This document shows, piece after piece, positions 1-7,741 of a stretch of DNA of 64,000 nt. The translations under genes were made by a program, and so were the position numbers. This stretch comes from Anaerocolumna xylanovorans DSM 12503 (GTDB lineage: Bacteria; Bacillota; Clostridia; Lachnospirales; Lachnospiraceae): NCBI RefSeq assembly GCF_900143645.1, contig NZ_FRFD01000013.1, positions 1-64,000 of the forward strand. Direction: 5' to 3'. Under the pieces are notes generated by a model that did no database searches, had not been told where the DNA came from, and saw only the letters and a list, made by a program, of their open reading frames with translations. Each line of letters starts with the position of its first letter. The first letter of the stretch is position 1.

Positions 1-296
1 AGTTCGGTCCCTATCCGGCGCGGGCGTAGGATATTTGAGAGGAGCTGACCTTAGTACGAGAGGACCGGGTTGGACTGACCTCTGGTGTACCGGTTGCACT
101 GCCAAGTGCATGGCCGGGTAGCCAAGTCGGGAAGGGATAAACGCTGAAGGCATCTAAGCGTGAAGCCCCCCTCAAGATGAGATATCCCATAGCGTAAGCT
201 AGTAAGACCCCTGAAAGACGATCAGGTGGATAGGTTAGAGGTGGAAGTGCAGCAATGCATGCAGCTGACTAATACTAATAGGTCGAGGGCTTGACC
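1..296 (+). rRNA. 23S ribosomal RNA, 3' end (partial)
   Basis: The sequence matches the highly conserved 3' part of bacterial 23S rRNA. It includes the sarcin-ricin loop segment (AGTACGAGAGGACC at 53-66) and the terminal segment ending in GGTCGAGGGCTTGACC. The 5' part lies outside the window. No 5S rRNA gene follows: the next 110 bases lack the 5S core and run into a hairpin terminator. The exact 3' end is estimated from the conserved terminal helix. Confidence 0.97.
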
Positions 297-409
297 TAGA
301 ATTAGATGAAATCAAAGAAATGTGTAGTTTTGAAGATACAAGGCATATTAGGATTAAGAAATATGATGTAGATAGATAAGGCTGTAAAGAGCATGAGATA
401 AAGTGAGAA

Positions 410-434
410 AAGCTGCTGGTGAGGCAGCTTTTTT
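410..434 (+). terminator. Rho-independent terminator of the rRNA operon
   Basis: A 7-bp stem AAGCTGC/GCAGCTT with a 7-nt loop is followed by a T-run. It lies about 115 bases after the 23S 3' end with no gene between, so it most likely ends the rRNA transcript. Confidence 0.8.
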
Positions 435-462
435 CTTGCGTTTATTTCTGTCACAATTTAAC

Positions 463-1221
463 CTATAGTACATTAGATGCTAAAAACTTTTCAAACTTTT
501 TTTCTGCAAAAATCTCGTTTGTAACAAAATCCCCATTATAAAAGAAACTGTAAGTCGTAAATGGTGCCGGGGCATTTTGCGCCTGTTCAGCCGTTTCTAT
601 TTTACGGAGTATAACCGTTGTGCCATGCTGCTCCGCTATCTCCTTAATAATAGGAGCGTATTTATCCGTATGAGGACATTGATTAGAGTAATAAAGCACC
701 ATGCCTTTCTCTCTGATTTTGCCTTGTTTGGCACAATCTCTGAATTTAGGAATAGGGGCTTTCTCATCAAATGGTAGATATAAAAGATTATAATATGGGG
801 CTGCCGAATCCGCCACTTGGAATCCCTTATACCTCAAATACTTTGGGTCAGATAAAAATGGCATCTTTTTTGTTGAGGAAAGGGCAGTCAGGCCACATTT
901 TCCTTTTGCTTTTGCATCAGCAATACATTGTTCCAAAAGCTGGTTAGCATAACCTTGTCCTTTGAATTGTCCTGATACCCAAAAACAGTTAATATGCATA
1001 TATCCATCCGCAATGATGGGACACCATGCTTTTTCAGCAGGGATATACTCAATAAACACCTTGCCTCGTGCATCCAGCTTCCTGAATATCAATCCATCCT
1101 TAAAGCGTTCTTTCAACCACGCCTTTTTAGACGACACACAGGTTTCACCCTTTTTTTCCGTTATAGCACAACATATATGCTCTTGCTCAATATTGTTCGA
1201 GTTGACCGTAATAATTTCCAT
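463..1221 (-). CDS. GNAT acetyltransferase with C-terminal YoaP-type domain
   Basis: A 252-residue protein. The N-terminal half looks like a GNAT acetyl-CoA-dependent N-acetyltransferase, with GQFKGQGYANQLLE resembling the acetyl-CoA loop. The C-terminal part (about residues 175-252) carries a thioredoxin-like stretch, YYSNQCPHTDKYAP, as in Bacillus subtilis YoaP. The substrate is unknown. The start was set at 1221 because AAAGGAG lies 7-8 bases upstream; a longer reading to 1296 has no such site. It is monocistronic on the minus strand. Family assignment is good; function is inference only. Confidence 0.8.
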   Translation of the reverse strand: MEIITVNSNNIEQEHICCAITEKKGETCVSSKKAWLKERFKDGLIFRKLDARGKVFIEYIPAEKAWCPIIADGYMHINCFWVSGQFKGQGYANQLLEQCIADAKAKGKCGLTALSSTKKMPFLSDPKYLRYKGFQVADSAAPYYNLLYLPFDEKAPIPKFRDCAKQGKIREKGMVLYYSNQCPHTDKYAPIIKEIAEQHGTTVILRKIETAEQAQNAPAPFTTYSFFYNGDFVTNEIFAEKKFEKFLASNVL

Positions 1222-1306
1222 GGTATTTGCTCCTTTCTGAAAAGCAGTTCTGGCATAGGGAAGAATTTTCGTTTCGGCTTTCTTGAGCATATCCATATCT
1301 TACTAT

Positions 1307-1338
1307 CTATAATATGACAACAGCACGTCATGTTATAG
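1307..1338. promoter_or_regulatory. Imperfect inverted repeat upstream of the YoaP-like gene
   Basis: CTATAATATGAC (1307-1318) and GTCATGTTATAG (1327-1338) form 12-base arms with one mismatch around an 8-base spacer. It lies about 90 bases before the acetyltransferase start, where a minus-strand promoter or operator would be expected. The rest of the 1222-1594 gap shows only the terminator at 1483-1514. Confidence 0.35.
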
Positions 1339-1482
1339 TTTCCGAATAAACTTTTTCATCCCTGATCCGGCTGGAAGCATAGCACAAGTATTATTGCCCC
1401 AAGCTAAGTCACTATAAGAAGGTATGTACTGTCCAATTCTTTAAATTCTTGAAAACAGCCATTAAAAATTTTGAACCTGTAC

Positions 1483-1514
1483 AAAAAAAGGAAGAGTTTT
1501 GATACCTCTTCCTT
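1483..1514 (-). terminator. Terminator after the glycerophosphodiesterase gene
   Basis: Read on the minus strand, AAGGAAGAG pairs with CTCTTCCTT over an 8-base loop and is followed by seven T. It is about 80 bases downstream of the minus-strand gene that ends at 1595. Confidence 0.8.
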
Positions 1515-1594
1515 GAATCTGCAATATTATTTTCTGCAAAATTCCAGTAGATTTTAATTACTCTGGACATCCGATCCATTTTATGAGACATGCC

Positions 1595-2434
1595 TTAGAC
1601 CAGGCTGCTTTCATTTTGATCGGGTATAAAATGATCGAATATGAAATAATCAAAGCTGTCCTTACTTTCTTCCAGGCTTTTCTGGTTCTTAATAGTCCAG
1701 GCAAAGGAAGGAGTGTGGTAGAAATGCCTGCATAGCGAAAAAGACAGCATCTTCTGGTATTTATAATTAAAGGAGATAAAGTCAGGCTTGGTCAGGAAAT
1801 TTAAAAGAAGATTTTGCAGTATAAAAAATAATGCAACACTTCCAACTTCCTTGTCCTTTACCAGATTGCTTGCTAATTGGCCTCTTATAATATGTGGACG
1901 CTTTCTTTTGTACCAAAGCAATACAAGAGGATTGAAGGATTCAACACAATAGGTTCCGTTGTATTTTTCCAGCATGGGTGCGGTAATGTCGCATACGGAG
2001 GTATCCATATACTCCACTTTAAACTCAATAATAAGAGGAACGTTTCCTTTAACGGTATCAAGCACCTCCTGTAGGGTCGGTATCGTTTCATTTGATTGGT
2101 TTAAGTGCAATTCTTTTAACTCATCATAAGTTAGATCATGAACCTTTTTGTTTAACCGGCAGACTCTCTTAAGAGTAAAATCATGAAAGACGACAGGAAT
2201 ATTATCCTTTGAGAGCTGCACGTCCATTTCTATTCCGTAATTATGTGCTACAGCAAGTTTGAACGCTGTCAGGGAATTTTCAGGTATTTTATCCGGATCA
2301 CTGTGGAGCCCCCTATGCGCGTAGTATCTTCCTTTATATGGTGAGAAATCCTTTCTATTAAATACGCGGGGCATAATGGCATTAAAATACAGCAGAATGA
2401 GTAACAGAAATAGTATACCTAAATATATCAACAT
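1595..2434 (-). CDS. Membrane-anchored glycerophosphodiester phosphodiesterase
   Basis: A 279-residue GDPD-family enzyme that would hydrolyse glycerophosphodiesters to glycerol-3-phosphate and an alcohol, drawing on phospholipid head groups or teichoic acid. One hydrophobic N-terminal helix (about 2-22) should anchor it to the membrane. The catalytic set is visible: H40-R41-G, E52-N, E69 and D71 in GIEMD, and H84-D85. The start at 2434 is preceded by AGGAGG at good spacing; the longer frame to 2482 lacks this. It stands alone on the minus strand with its own terminator. Substrate specificity cannot be told. Confidence 0.9.
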   Translation of the reverse strand: MLIYLGILFLLLILLYFNAIMPRVFNRKDFSPYKGRYYAHRGLHSDPDKIPENSLTAFKLAVAHNYGIEMDVQLSKDNIPVVFHDFTLKRVCRLNKKVHDLTYDELKELHLNQSNETIPTLQEVLDTVKGNVPLIIEFKVEYMDTSVCDITAPMLEKYNGTYCVESFNPLVLLWYKRKRPHIIRGQLASNLVKDKEVGSVALFFILQNLLLNFLTKPDFISFNYKYQKMLSFSLCRHFYHTPSFAWTIKNQKSLEESKDSFDYFIFDHFIPDQNESSLV

Positions 2435-2633
2435 AAATTGCCTCCTAATGAACAAATTTAATCGTGAACGATTTTTATCCAATGGAACTATTATAACATT
2501 CTGTGTGTTTACCTACAATGCCGGTTAAAATAATTTTACACCTAAAATGTTATTTTTATGGCTTTCGTTAAAAAAGAATAAACACCGTTACAAAACATAT
2601 ATTTAATTAAGCTTAGTTAGAGGGAATAAAACT

Positions 2634-4343
2634 TTGGATCAAATTTGCAGGGATTGGATTATAGGAGAGGATTACAGCGATTTTATTGTTGAATATAGAA
2701 AAGATTTCAGCACCTTGGAAGCAGTCCCTAATACCTGTTACAACATCGTTGACGATAACTATGCAGTAACATATACACCGACAGTGAATGTTGTAGTGGA
2801 GGATTTGTTACGTAATTATGGATATGGGATATTCCCCAGTTTATACGGCTTAATGGATGTCGGCAGCCTGGAAGCTTCCGGTGTAATCCGCGTTAGAAAT
2901 GTACCAAATCTTGCATTGCTGGGGGAGGGAGTTCTGATAGGGATAGTGGATACCGGTATTGACTATACTCATGAAGCCTTTCGCAATGCTGACGGAACCA
3001 CGAGAATTGCAGCTATATGGGATCAGACGATTCATACCGGTCCCTATCCGGATAGTTACTATTATGGCACAGAGTATAGCAGGGAACAGATAAATGAAGC
3101 TTTAAGGAGTGATAATCCACGTTCTATTGTCCCAACTACAGATGAATTAGGACATGGTACATTCATGGCGGGTATTGCAGCCGGTACTCCCAGCCAACAG
3201 AATAGTTTTTCAGGAGTAGTTCCAATGTCAGAGCTTGTTGTAGTAAAATTAAAACAGGCAAAGCAAAACATCAGGAAGATTTTTCGAGTACCTTCGGATG
3301 CGATTGCTTTTCAGGAAAATGACATTATGTTTGGCGTTCGCTATCTGGTTGACATAGCCAGAAGATTGTCAAGGCCTATTGCCATATGCTTTGGCCTTGG
3401 TTCTTCCCAGGGATCTCATGACGGAAGAGGAGCGCTGACAAACTTTATATCAATTCTTGCAGATCAGCCAGGTATTGCCGTATCAGTTGCAGCTGGAAAT
3501 GAAGGGAGTGCAGGGCATCATTTCCACGGTGTCATTAGCAGGGGAAGTGAACAGTCAAATATGGTGGAGCTTAGGGTTGGGCCGAATGTTAAAGGATTTT
3601 CTATGCAGCTTTGGGGAAATGCACCCGGAACATTTTCTATTGATATTCTCTCTCCTACAGGTGAATATATACCACGAATACCTGCAAGAATAGGAGAATC
3701 CAGGGAAATAAGATTCATCTTTGAGGAGTCAGTGATTCATGTAGATTATTTTCTTCTGGAAACTCAGACAGGTGATCAGCTGATTTTAGTGAATTTCGAT
3801 AACCCGACAGAGGGCATCTGGAGATTTAAAGTCTATTCCAGCGGGGATTTGAATTCAGAATTCCATATATGGCTGCCGATTACGGATTTTTTGGGAACAG
3901 AAACATATTTTGTTCAGCCAAGCCCGAATGTCACTGTAACATCACCTGGTAATTCCATAATTCCGATAGTTGTTACGGCCTATGATTATACAAATAACAG
4001 TTTGTATTTACAGGCCGGGAGAGGGTTTACAAGGGTCGGCGCAGTAACACCAAGCTTAGCTGCGCCTGGGGTGAATCTAACAGGGCCGGAACCGGGAGGA
4101 ATTTATGGGAGGAGAACAGGTACCAGCGTAGCGGCTGCCCACGCTGCCGGAATAACGGCTATGCTGCTGCAATGGGGCATACAATCGGGCTATTATTCGC
4201 AGCTTGATAGTGTTGAAATAAAGAACCTGCTTATCAGAGGTGCAAGGAGAGATCCTAATAATACATATCCCAATCCGGAATGGGGATATGGCATCATTGA
4301 TATTTACAACACCTTCATCAGTTTAAGGGGGGAGCCCATATAA
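2634..4343 (+). CDS. S8 (subtilisin-like) serine peptidase, Csp-like
   Basis: A 569-residue subtilase with an intact triad: D106 in VDTGID, H174 in GHGTF and S498 in GTSVAAA, plus the oxyanion region AAGNEGS. About 100 residues precede the catalytic Asp and there is no signal peptide, so it appears to act in the cytosol or spore, or to leave by another route. The large insert between His and Ser resembles clostridial CspB/CspC-type subtilases, which work in spore germination; that link is inference. TTG is the start codon, with AGAGGG nine bases before it. The gene is monocistronic. Confidence 0.88.
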   Translation: MDQICRDWIIGEDYSDFIVEYRKDFSTLEAVPNTCYNIVDDNYAVTYTPTVNVVVEDLLRNYGYGIFPSLYGLMDVGSLEASGVIRVRNVPNLALLGEGVLIGIVDTGIDYTHEAFRNADGTTRIAAIWDQTIHTGPYPDSYYYGTEYSREQINEALRSDNPRSIVPTTDELGHGTFMAGIAAGTPSQQNSFSGVVPMSELVVVKLKQAKQNIRKIFRVPSDAIAFQENDIMFGVRYLVDIARRLSRPIAICFGLGSSQGSHDGRGALTNFISILADQPGIAVSVAAGNEGSAGHHFHGVISRGSEQSNMVELRVGPNVKGFSMQLWGNAPGTFSIDILSPTGEYIPRIPARIGESREIRFIFEESVIHVDYFLLETQTGDQLILVNFDNPTEGIWRFKVYSSGDLNSEFHIWLPITDFLGTETYFVQPSPNVTVTSPGNSIIPIVVTAYDYTNNSLYLQAGRGFTRVGAVTPSLAAPGVNLTGPEPGGIYGRRTGTSVAAAHAAGITAMLLQWGIQSGYYSQLDSVEIKNLLIRGARRDPNNTYPNPEWGYGIIDIYNTFISLRGEPI

Positions 4344-4481
4344 AATTTGGAGGCAGGGGAAATTCGCTCTGTCTCCTTTTGATACGGTGAAAACAGTATA
4401 AAATTGGGTTTACATTAACGTTTAAGTATGTTAGAATTATAGGCAAATAAGAAAAGTTTATTGTGCGGTAAATAAGGTGTT

Positions 4482-4587
4482 TTCACCGACAAAGGCAAAC
4501 CTGTTGAAAAGCAGGGGCGCAAAGCTAGAGGGCCTTACTAAATGTATCATTTAGGTGGCAGCCAGTTACCGAAGGGGAGCTTTTTTT
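4482..4587 (+). promoter_or_regulatory. Cyclic di-GMP-I (GEMM) riboswitch with expression platform
   Basis: The conserved GEMM-I parts occur in order: ACAAAGGCAAACC (4489-4501), a GAAA tetraloop (4506-4509), GGGGCGCAAAGC (4514-4525), GGGCC, then the second helix ending GGTGGCAGCC and GTTACCG. The aptamer is followed by GGGGAGC and seven T. AAAGCT of the aptamer (4521-4526) can pair with AGCTTT (4578-4583), so a terminator could form only when the aptamer is unfolded, which suggests an ON switch. No conventional gene follows before the tRNA. Confidence 0.85.
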
Positions 4588-4662
4588 ATGTATTTTTTTG
4601 CTAGCTTGTATGCAAGGCAGTATTTGCTATGCAAAAACTACACAGTGAGGATGAGTAGTTAA
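4588..4662 (+). CDS. Possible 24-residue peptide behind the riboswitch
   Basis: ATG at 4588 follows AAGGGGAG (4572-4579) at 8-base spacing, and 24 codons run to TAA at 4660. The peptide begins MYFFASLYARQ and ends TVRMSS. It would be the only reading frame controlled by the c-di-GMP riboswitch. The same bases also look like the 3' side of a terminator, so the frame may be chance. No family is recognised. Confidence 0.22.
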   Translation: MYFFASLYARQYLLCKNYTVRMSS

Positions 4663-4750
4663 AGTAATACAGGAAACATACCTATGGGGAGACGGTATGT
4701 TATAGAGCTTATAGCAAATCAGGGTAGAGGTTTGTTATAAGCTCTTTTTT
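4636..4750 (+). ncRNA. Candidate structured RNA segment ending in a terminator
   Basis: Three hairpins follow one another. AACTAC/GTAGTT spans 4636-4660. AACATACC/GGTATGTT spans 4675-4701. The third is a perfect 14-bp stem, GAGCTTATAGCAAA (4705-4718) with TTTGTTATAAGCTC (4731-4744), followed by six T. The last is a clear rho-independent terminator. No known RNA family was recognised; the T-box consensus is absent. Confidence 0.5.
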
Positions 4751-4816
4751 GCCTTTTTATAAGAAAATGAGAAAACATGAAAAATTAAAAAAATTCAAAA
4801 AAATTAAAATTAATGC

Positions 4817-4845
4817 TTGCGTTTTAAAATAGTTTGAGTTATAAT
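4817..4845 (+). promoter_or_regulatory. Sigma-A promoter of tRNA-Gln
   Basis: TTGCGT (-35) and TATAAT (-10) are separated by 17 bases. The -10 box lies 54 bases before the tRNA. A small hairpin, CTGACA/TTGTCAG, sits between. Confidence 0.7.
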
Positions 4846-4899
4846 ATCATACGTGGCTGACAGAGAGCTTGTCAGAAAACACAAGAAAATAATGGATAT

Positions 4900-4971
4900 T
4901 GGGCTATCGCCAAACGGTAAGGCACTGGACTCTGACTCCAGCATCTCAAGGTTCGAATCCTTGTAGCCCAG
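4900..4971 (+). tRNA. tRNA-Gln (anticodon CTG)
   Basis: A 72-base cloverleaf: acceptor TGGGCTA/TAGCCCA with G discriminator, D-arm with CCAAACGGTAAGG, anticodon stem CTGGA/TCCAG with loop CTCTGAC, and T-arm with GGTTCGAATCC. Position and sequence match bacterial tRNA-Gln reading CAG. CCA is not encoded. Confidence 0.96.
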
Positions 4972-4977
4972 CTAAAT

Positions 4978-5012
4978 AAATCCCTGTAACTAGTATAGTT
5001 ACAGGGATTTTG
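4978..5012 (+). terminator. Terminator after tRNA-Gln
   Basis: AAATCCCTGTAACTA pairs with TAGTTACAGGGATTT around a 3-base loop, a long near-perfect stem with T-rich 3' end immediately after the tRNA. Confidence 0.85.
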
Positions 5013-5195
5013 TTGTATTTGAAAACTAAACTATTTAGAAACATTGTTAATAGTTCACAAGATAATATGGGGAATTCATTGAAAGTGGCTGCCAGATAAT
5101 ATATAATGACGCATAGAATAACGCCGCAGTTGTTGGCAGCAATGAAAGAAAGAAAATTTACCATGTGATTTGTGGATAATGAGGGGATTGAATGT

Positions 5196-5927
5196 ATGAA
5201 TTCAGGGAAGATAATTGGTGTTGGTTATACAGCAAGCGTTTATGAATGGGAAGGAAACAAAGTACTTAAGCTTTTTAATACAGGATATCCCAATGAATCG
5301 GCAGAGAGCGAATATCATAATGCAATGGCAATTAGAGATATGAATTTTTCAAAACCCAAGGCATATGAAATGATTTCTTATAAAGAACAAAATGGCATTA
5401 TTTATGACAGAGTGGAAGGGGAATCCTTACTTGATTGGGTCATGAAAACAGGAGATTTACAGGAATGTGCAATATGTATGGCAAAGCTGCATAAGTCAAT
5501 TCTTCAAAATGAAATTAGCAACGTGCCAAATTACAAAGATTTTTTAAGGTATCATATACCAAATACATTATTATCATTAGAGGAACAAAAAGAAATATTG
5601 CAGATGATTGATAAATTATCCGATGGAAACACGCTTTGTCATGGTGATTATCACGTTGGTAATATATTAATCGGGGGAGGGCAGCCATATGTCATAGACT
5701 TTATGAATATCTGCCATGGAAATTATTTGTATGATGTTGCAAGAACAGTATTTTTGACCGAATATACACCTGTCCCGCCTGAAACTAAGGATAGAGATAT
5801 GATTTTACATTTTAAAAAAACATTGTCAGATTTATATTTAATGCAGATGAATGTTACAAGAGAAATGATAAAGGATTATTTATCTGTTATTATTGCAGTA
5901 AGAAAAGGCGAATGCCCTAACGAATAA
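5196..5927 (+). CDS. APH/choline kinase-like phosphotransferase
   Basis: A 243-residue kinase of the aminoglycoside phosphotransferase / choline kinase fold. It would transfer phosphate from ATP to a small hydroxylated substrate. The Brenner motif HGDYHVGN (H149, D151, N156) and the following VIDF metal-binding motif are intact; an N-terminal nucleotide-binding loop is suggested by GVGYTASVY. The start at 5196 follows GAGGGG by 9 bases; a GTG at 5172 is less likely. Only 31 bases separate it from the sensor kinase gene, so they may share a transcript. Whether it gives drug resistance cannot be told. Confidence 0.82.
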   Translation: MNSGKIIGVGYTASVYEWEGNKVLKLFNTGYPNESAESEYHNAMAIRDMNFSKPKAYEMISYKEQNGIIYDRVEGESLLDWVMKTGDLQECAICMAKLHKSILQNEISNVPNYKDFLRYHIPNTLLSLEEQKEILQMIDKLSDGNTLCHGDYHVGNILIGGGQPYVIDFMNICHGNYLYDVARTVFLTEYTPVPPETKDRDMILHFKKTLSDLYLMQMNVTREMIKDYLSVIIAVRKGECPNE

Positions 5928-5958
5928 AAGAGCAAGGTAAACAATTGGAGAGATAGGA

Positions 5959-7728
5959 ATGAAAAAGAAGGCGAAGCAAAAACACCGAAATATATTGCAT
6001 TCCGGCACCATATTCACCCAGCTGGTACTGTTTACGGTAATTATCAGCTTTATCCCGATTATATTTGTGGGAATAGTTTTATTTCGGAAAATTAACAGTA
6101 TGGTCACCGAAGAGTTGGTGAACTCCCATTATCAGCTGGCGGCCCAATATACATCGAATCTGGAGAGCCGTTTCTATCAATACAAGGACAGCTTAAAACA
6201 AATATCTAATAATACGATCATATTAGATACCCTGCTTGGCAGAACGGAGAACACGAACCCCTATGTAAAGGGAACCAATGTGAGTGTTGAAATCAATAAA
6301 TCCCTTCATCTGGACAGCTCCGAACTCCGTAATTGCATGGTGTATTCGGATATTTCCGATAATAAAGTCTATGGCAGCAGGGTGACGACCATGGAGGGAG
6401 CAAGTAAGGAAATCTGGTATATCAATCATGAGGCGTTGACTCAGGATTATTTTATCTATTCCTCCATTGACAAAAAGAGCACTATCCTCTCCCTCATTCA
6501 AAAAATCGTCTATTTGGATGTTGCCACTTATAAAAGCAAATATATCGGCTTTATTAAACTGGATCTGTATATGGAGAAGCTTTTTTCGCCTACGCTGGAT
6601 AAAAAGGAAGAGACCTATTCCTATGATGTTATTGTTTTGGACAGCGGCAATCATACTGTCTATTCTTCTGATCCGAAGTATAACGGCATCACGGAAAAAA
6701 TGACCTTTGAACAACTTAGTAAGAAGCGCATCAATTATTATGAAGATGCTATGGTCTGTACGGGTTACGAGAAAAATTACGGACTTAAGATGATATTTCT
6801 ATTCAGTAACAAGCAGCTGATAAATAAGAAGTCTGAAATTGAGAGTACCTTATTTCCTATCTTTCTTATGGTAGTTATAGTAATCGTAATTACAGCCTTT
6901 TTCTTTACCAGGGGCTTTTCAAGAAGGGTAGCAAGGCTTATTGATAAGTTCAAGGTAGCGGAAACCGGAGATCTTACTATTACAGAAGAAATTGAGGGAA
7001 ATGATGAGATTACCATACTTGATCGGCAGTTCAGCCATATGCTTTTAAAACTGGACGGGCTTATTAAGAAAAACTATATTCAGCAATTAGAAAAAAAGGA
7101 AAGTGAATTCCGTAATCTTCAGCTGCAGATTAATCCACATTTTCTCTACAATACCCTTGAAACCATCAGCTCCATTGCTGCGGTGAATAAGGTATTTGTA
7201 ATCTGTGATTTGTGCGAAAAGCTCGGTGAGAACTTTCGCTACAGCCTGGGTAAAAATTATGGAGAGTTTGTGACGGTGACTCAGGAGCTGGTGCATACGA
7301 AGAACTATGTGTACATCCAGCAGACCAGATTCGGGAACAAATTCGAAGTATTTTACAATGTGGACAAGGAAGCAGAGAACAAGCGGATTCTTCGTTTTAT
7401 TCTGCAGCCCATTGTAGAAAACGCCATTGTCCATGGCCTAAGCAACATGGAAGGAAAAGGAACCCTGGAGATATCTATCAGCAGGAAAGAGGAGATACTT
7501 GAAATAAAGATTGAGGATGACGGGGTAGGGATGAGCCCAGAGAGAGTGGAAGAAATCAGCCGGTATATAGGCGATACTAATATTCAGGATAAGAAGCGGC
7601 ACAGCATCGGAATCCGTAACGTGAATCAGAGAATCAAGCTTGCCTGTGGCAGCGAATATGGCATAACCATTGAAAGCACCCCAAACCGGGGAAGCTGCTT
7701 TACTATAAATTTGCCATTAACACAGTAG
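5959..7728 (+). CDS. YesM-type sensor histidine kinase
   Basis: A 589-residue membrane sensor. TM1 is at about 17-42 and TM2 at about 298-316, with a large extracellular sensing region between and a HAMP linker after. The His_kinase domain has QINPHFLYNTLE with phospho-acceptor H394. The HATPase domain follows with an N-box (VENAIVHG) and a G-box (DDGVGM). This is the YesM/LytS-like architecture typical of sugar-sensing systems in Firmicutes. Its response regulator starts 13 bases downstream. The likely target is the glycan ABC operon beginning near 11 kb, by location and family precedent. Confidence 0.95.
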   Translation: MKKKAKQKHRNILHSGTIFTQLVLFTVIISFIPIIFVGIVLFRKINSMVTEELVNSHYQLAAQYTSNLESRFYQYKDSLKQISNNTIILDTLLGRTENTNPYVKGTNVSVEINKSLHLDSSELRNCMVYSDISDNKVYGSRVTTMEGASKEIWYINHEALTQDYFIYSSIDKKSTILSLIQKIVYLDVATYKSKYIGFIKLDLYMEKLFSPTLDKKEETYSYDVIVLDSGNHTVYSSDPKYNGITEKMTFEQLSKKRINYYEDAMVCTGYEKNYGLKMIFLFSNKQLINKKSEIESTLFPIFLMVVIVIVITAFFFTRGFSRRVARLIDKFKVAETGDLTITEEIEGNDEITILDRQFSHMLLKLDGLIKKNYIQQLEKKESEFRNLQLQINPHFLYNTLETISSIAAVNKVFVICDLCEKLGENFRYSLGKNYGEFVTVTQELVHTKNYVYIQQTRFGNKFEVFYNVDKEAENKRILRFILQPIVENAIVHGLSNMEGKGTLEISISRKEEILEIKIEDDGVGMSPERVEEISRYIGDTNIQDKKRHSIGIRNVNQRIKLACGSEYGITIESTPNRGSCFTINLPLTQ

Positions 7729-7741
7729 GGAGGAGCATCGT

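Noticed and set aside
300..410. 5S rRNA gene after 23S
   Set aside because: The segment is AT-rich and lacks the conserved 5S core and terminal helix.
4621..4750. T-box leader before tRNA-Gln
   Set aside because: The conserved T-box sequence and specifier stem are absent, and no aminoacyl-tRNA synthetase or amino acid gene follows.
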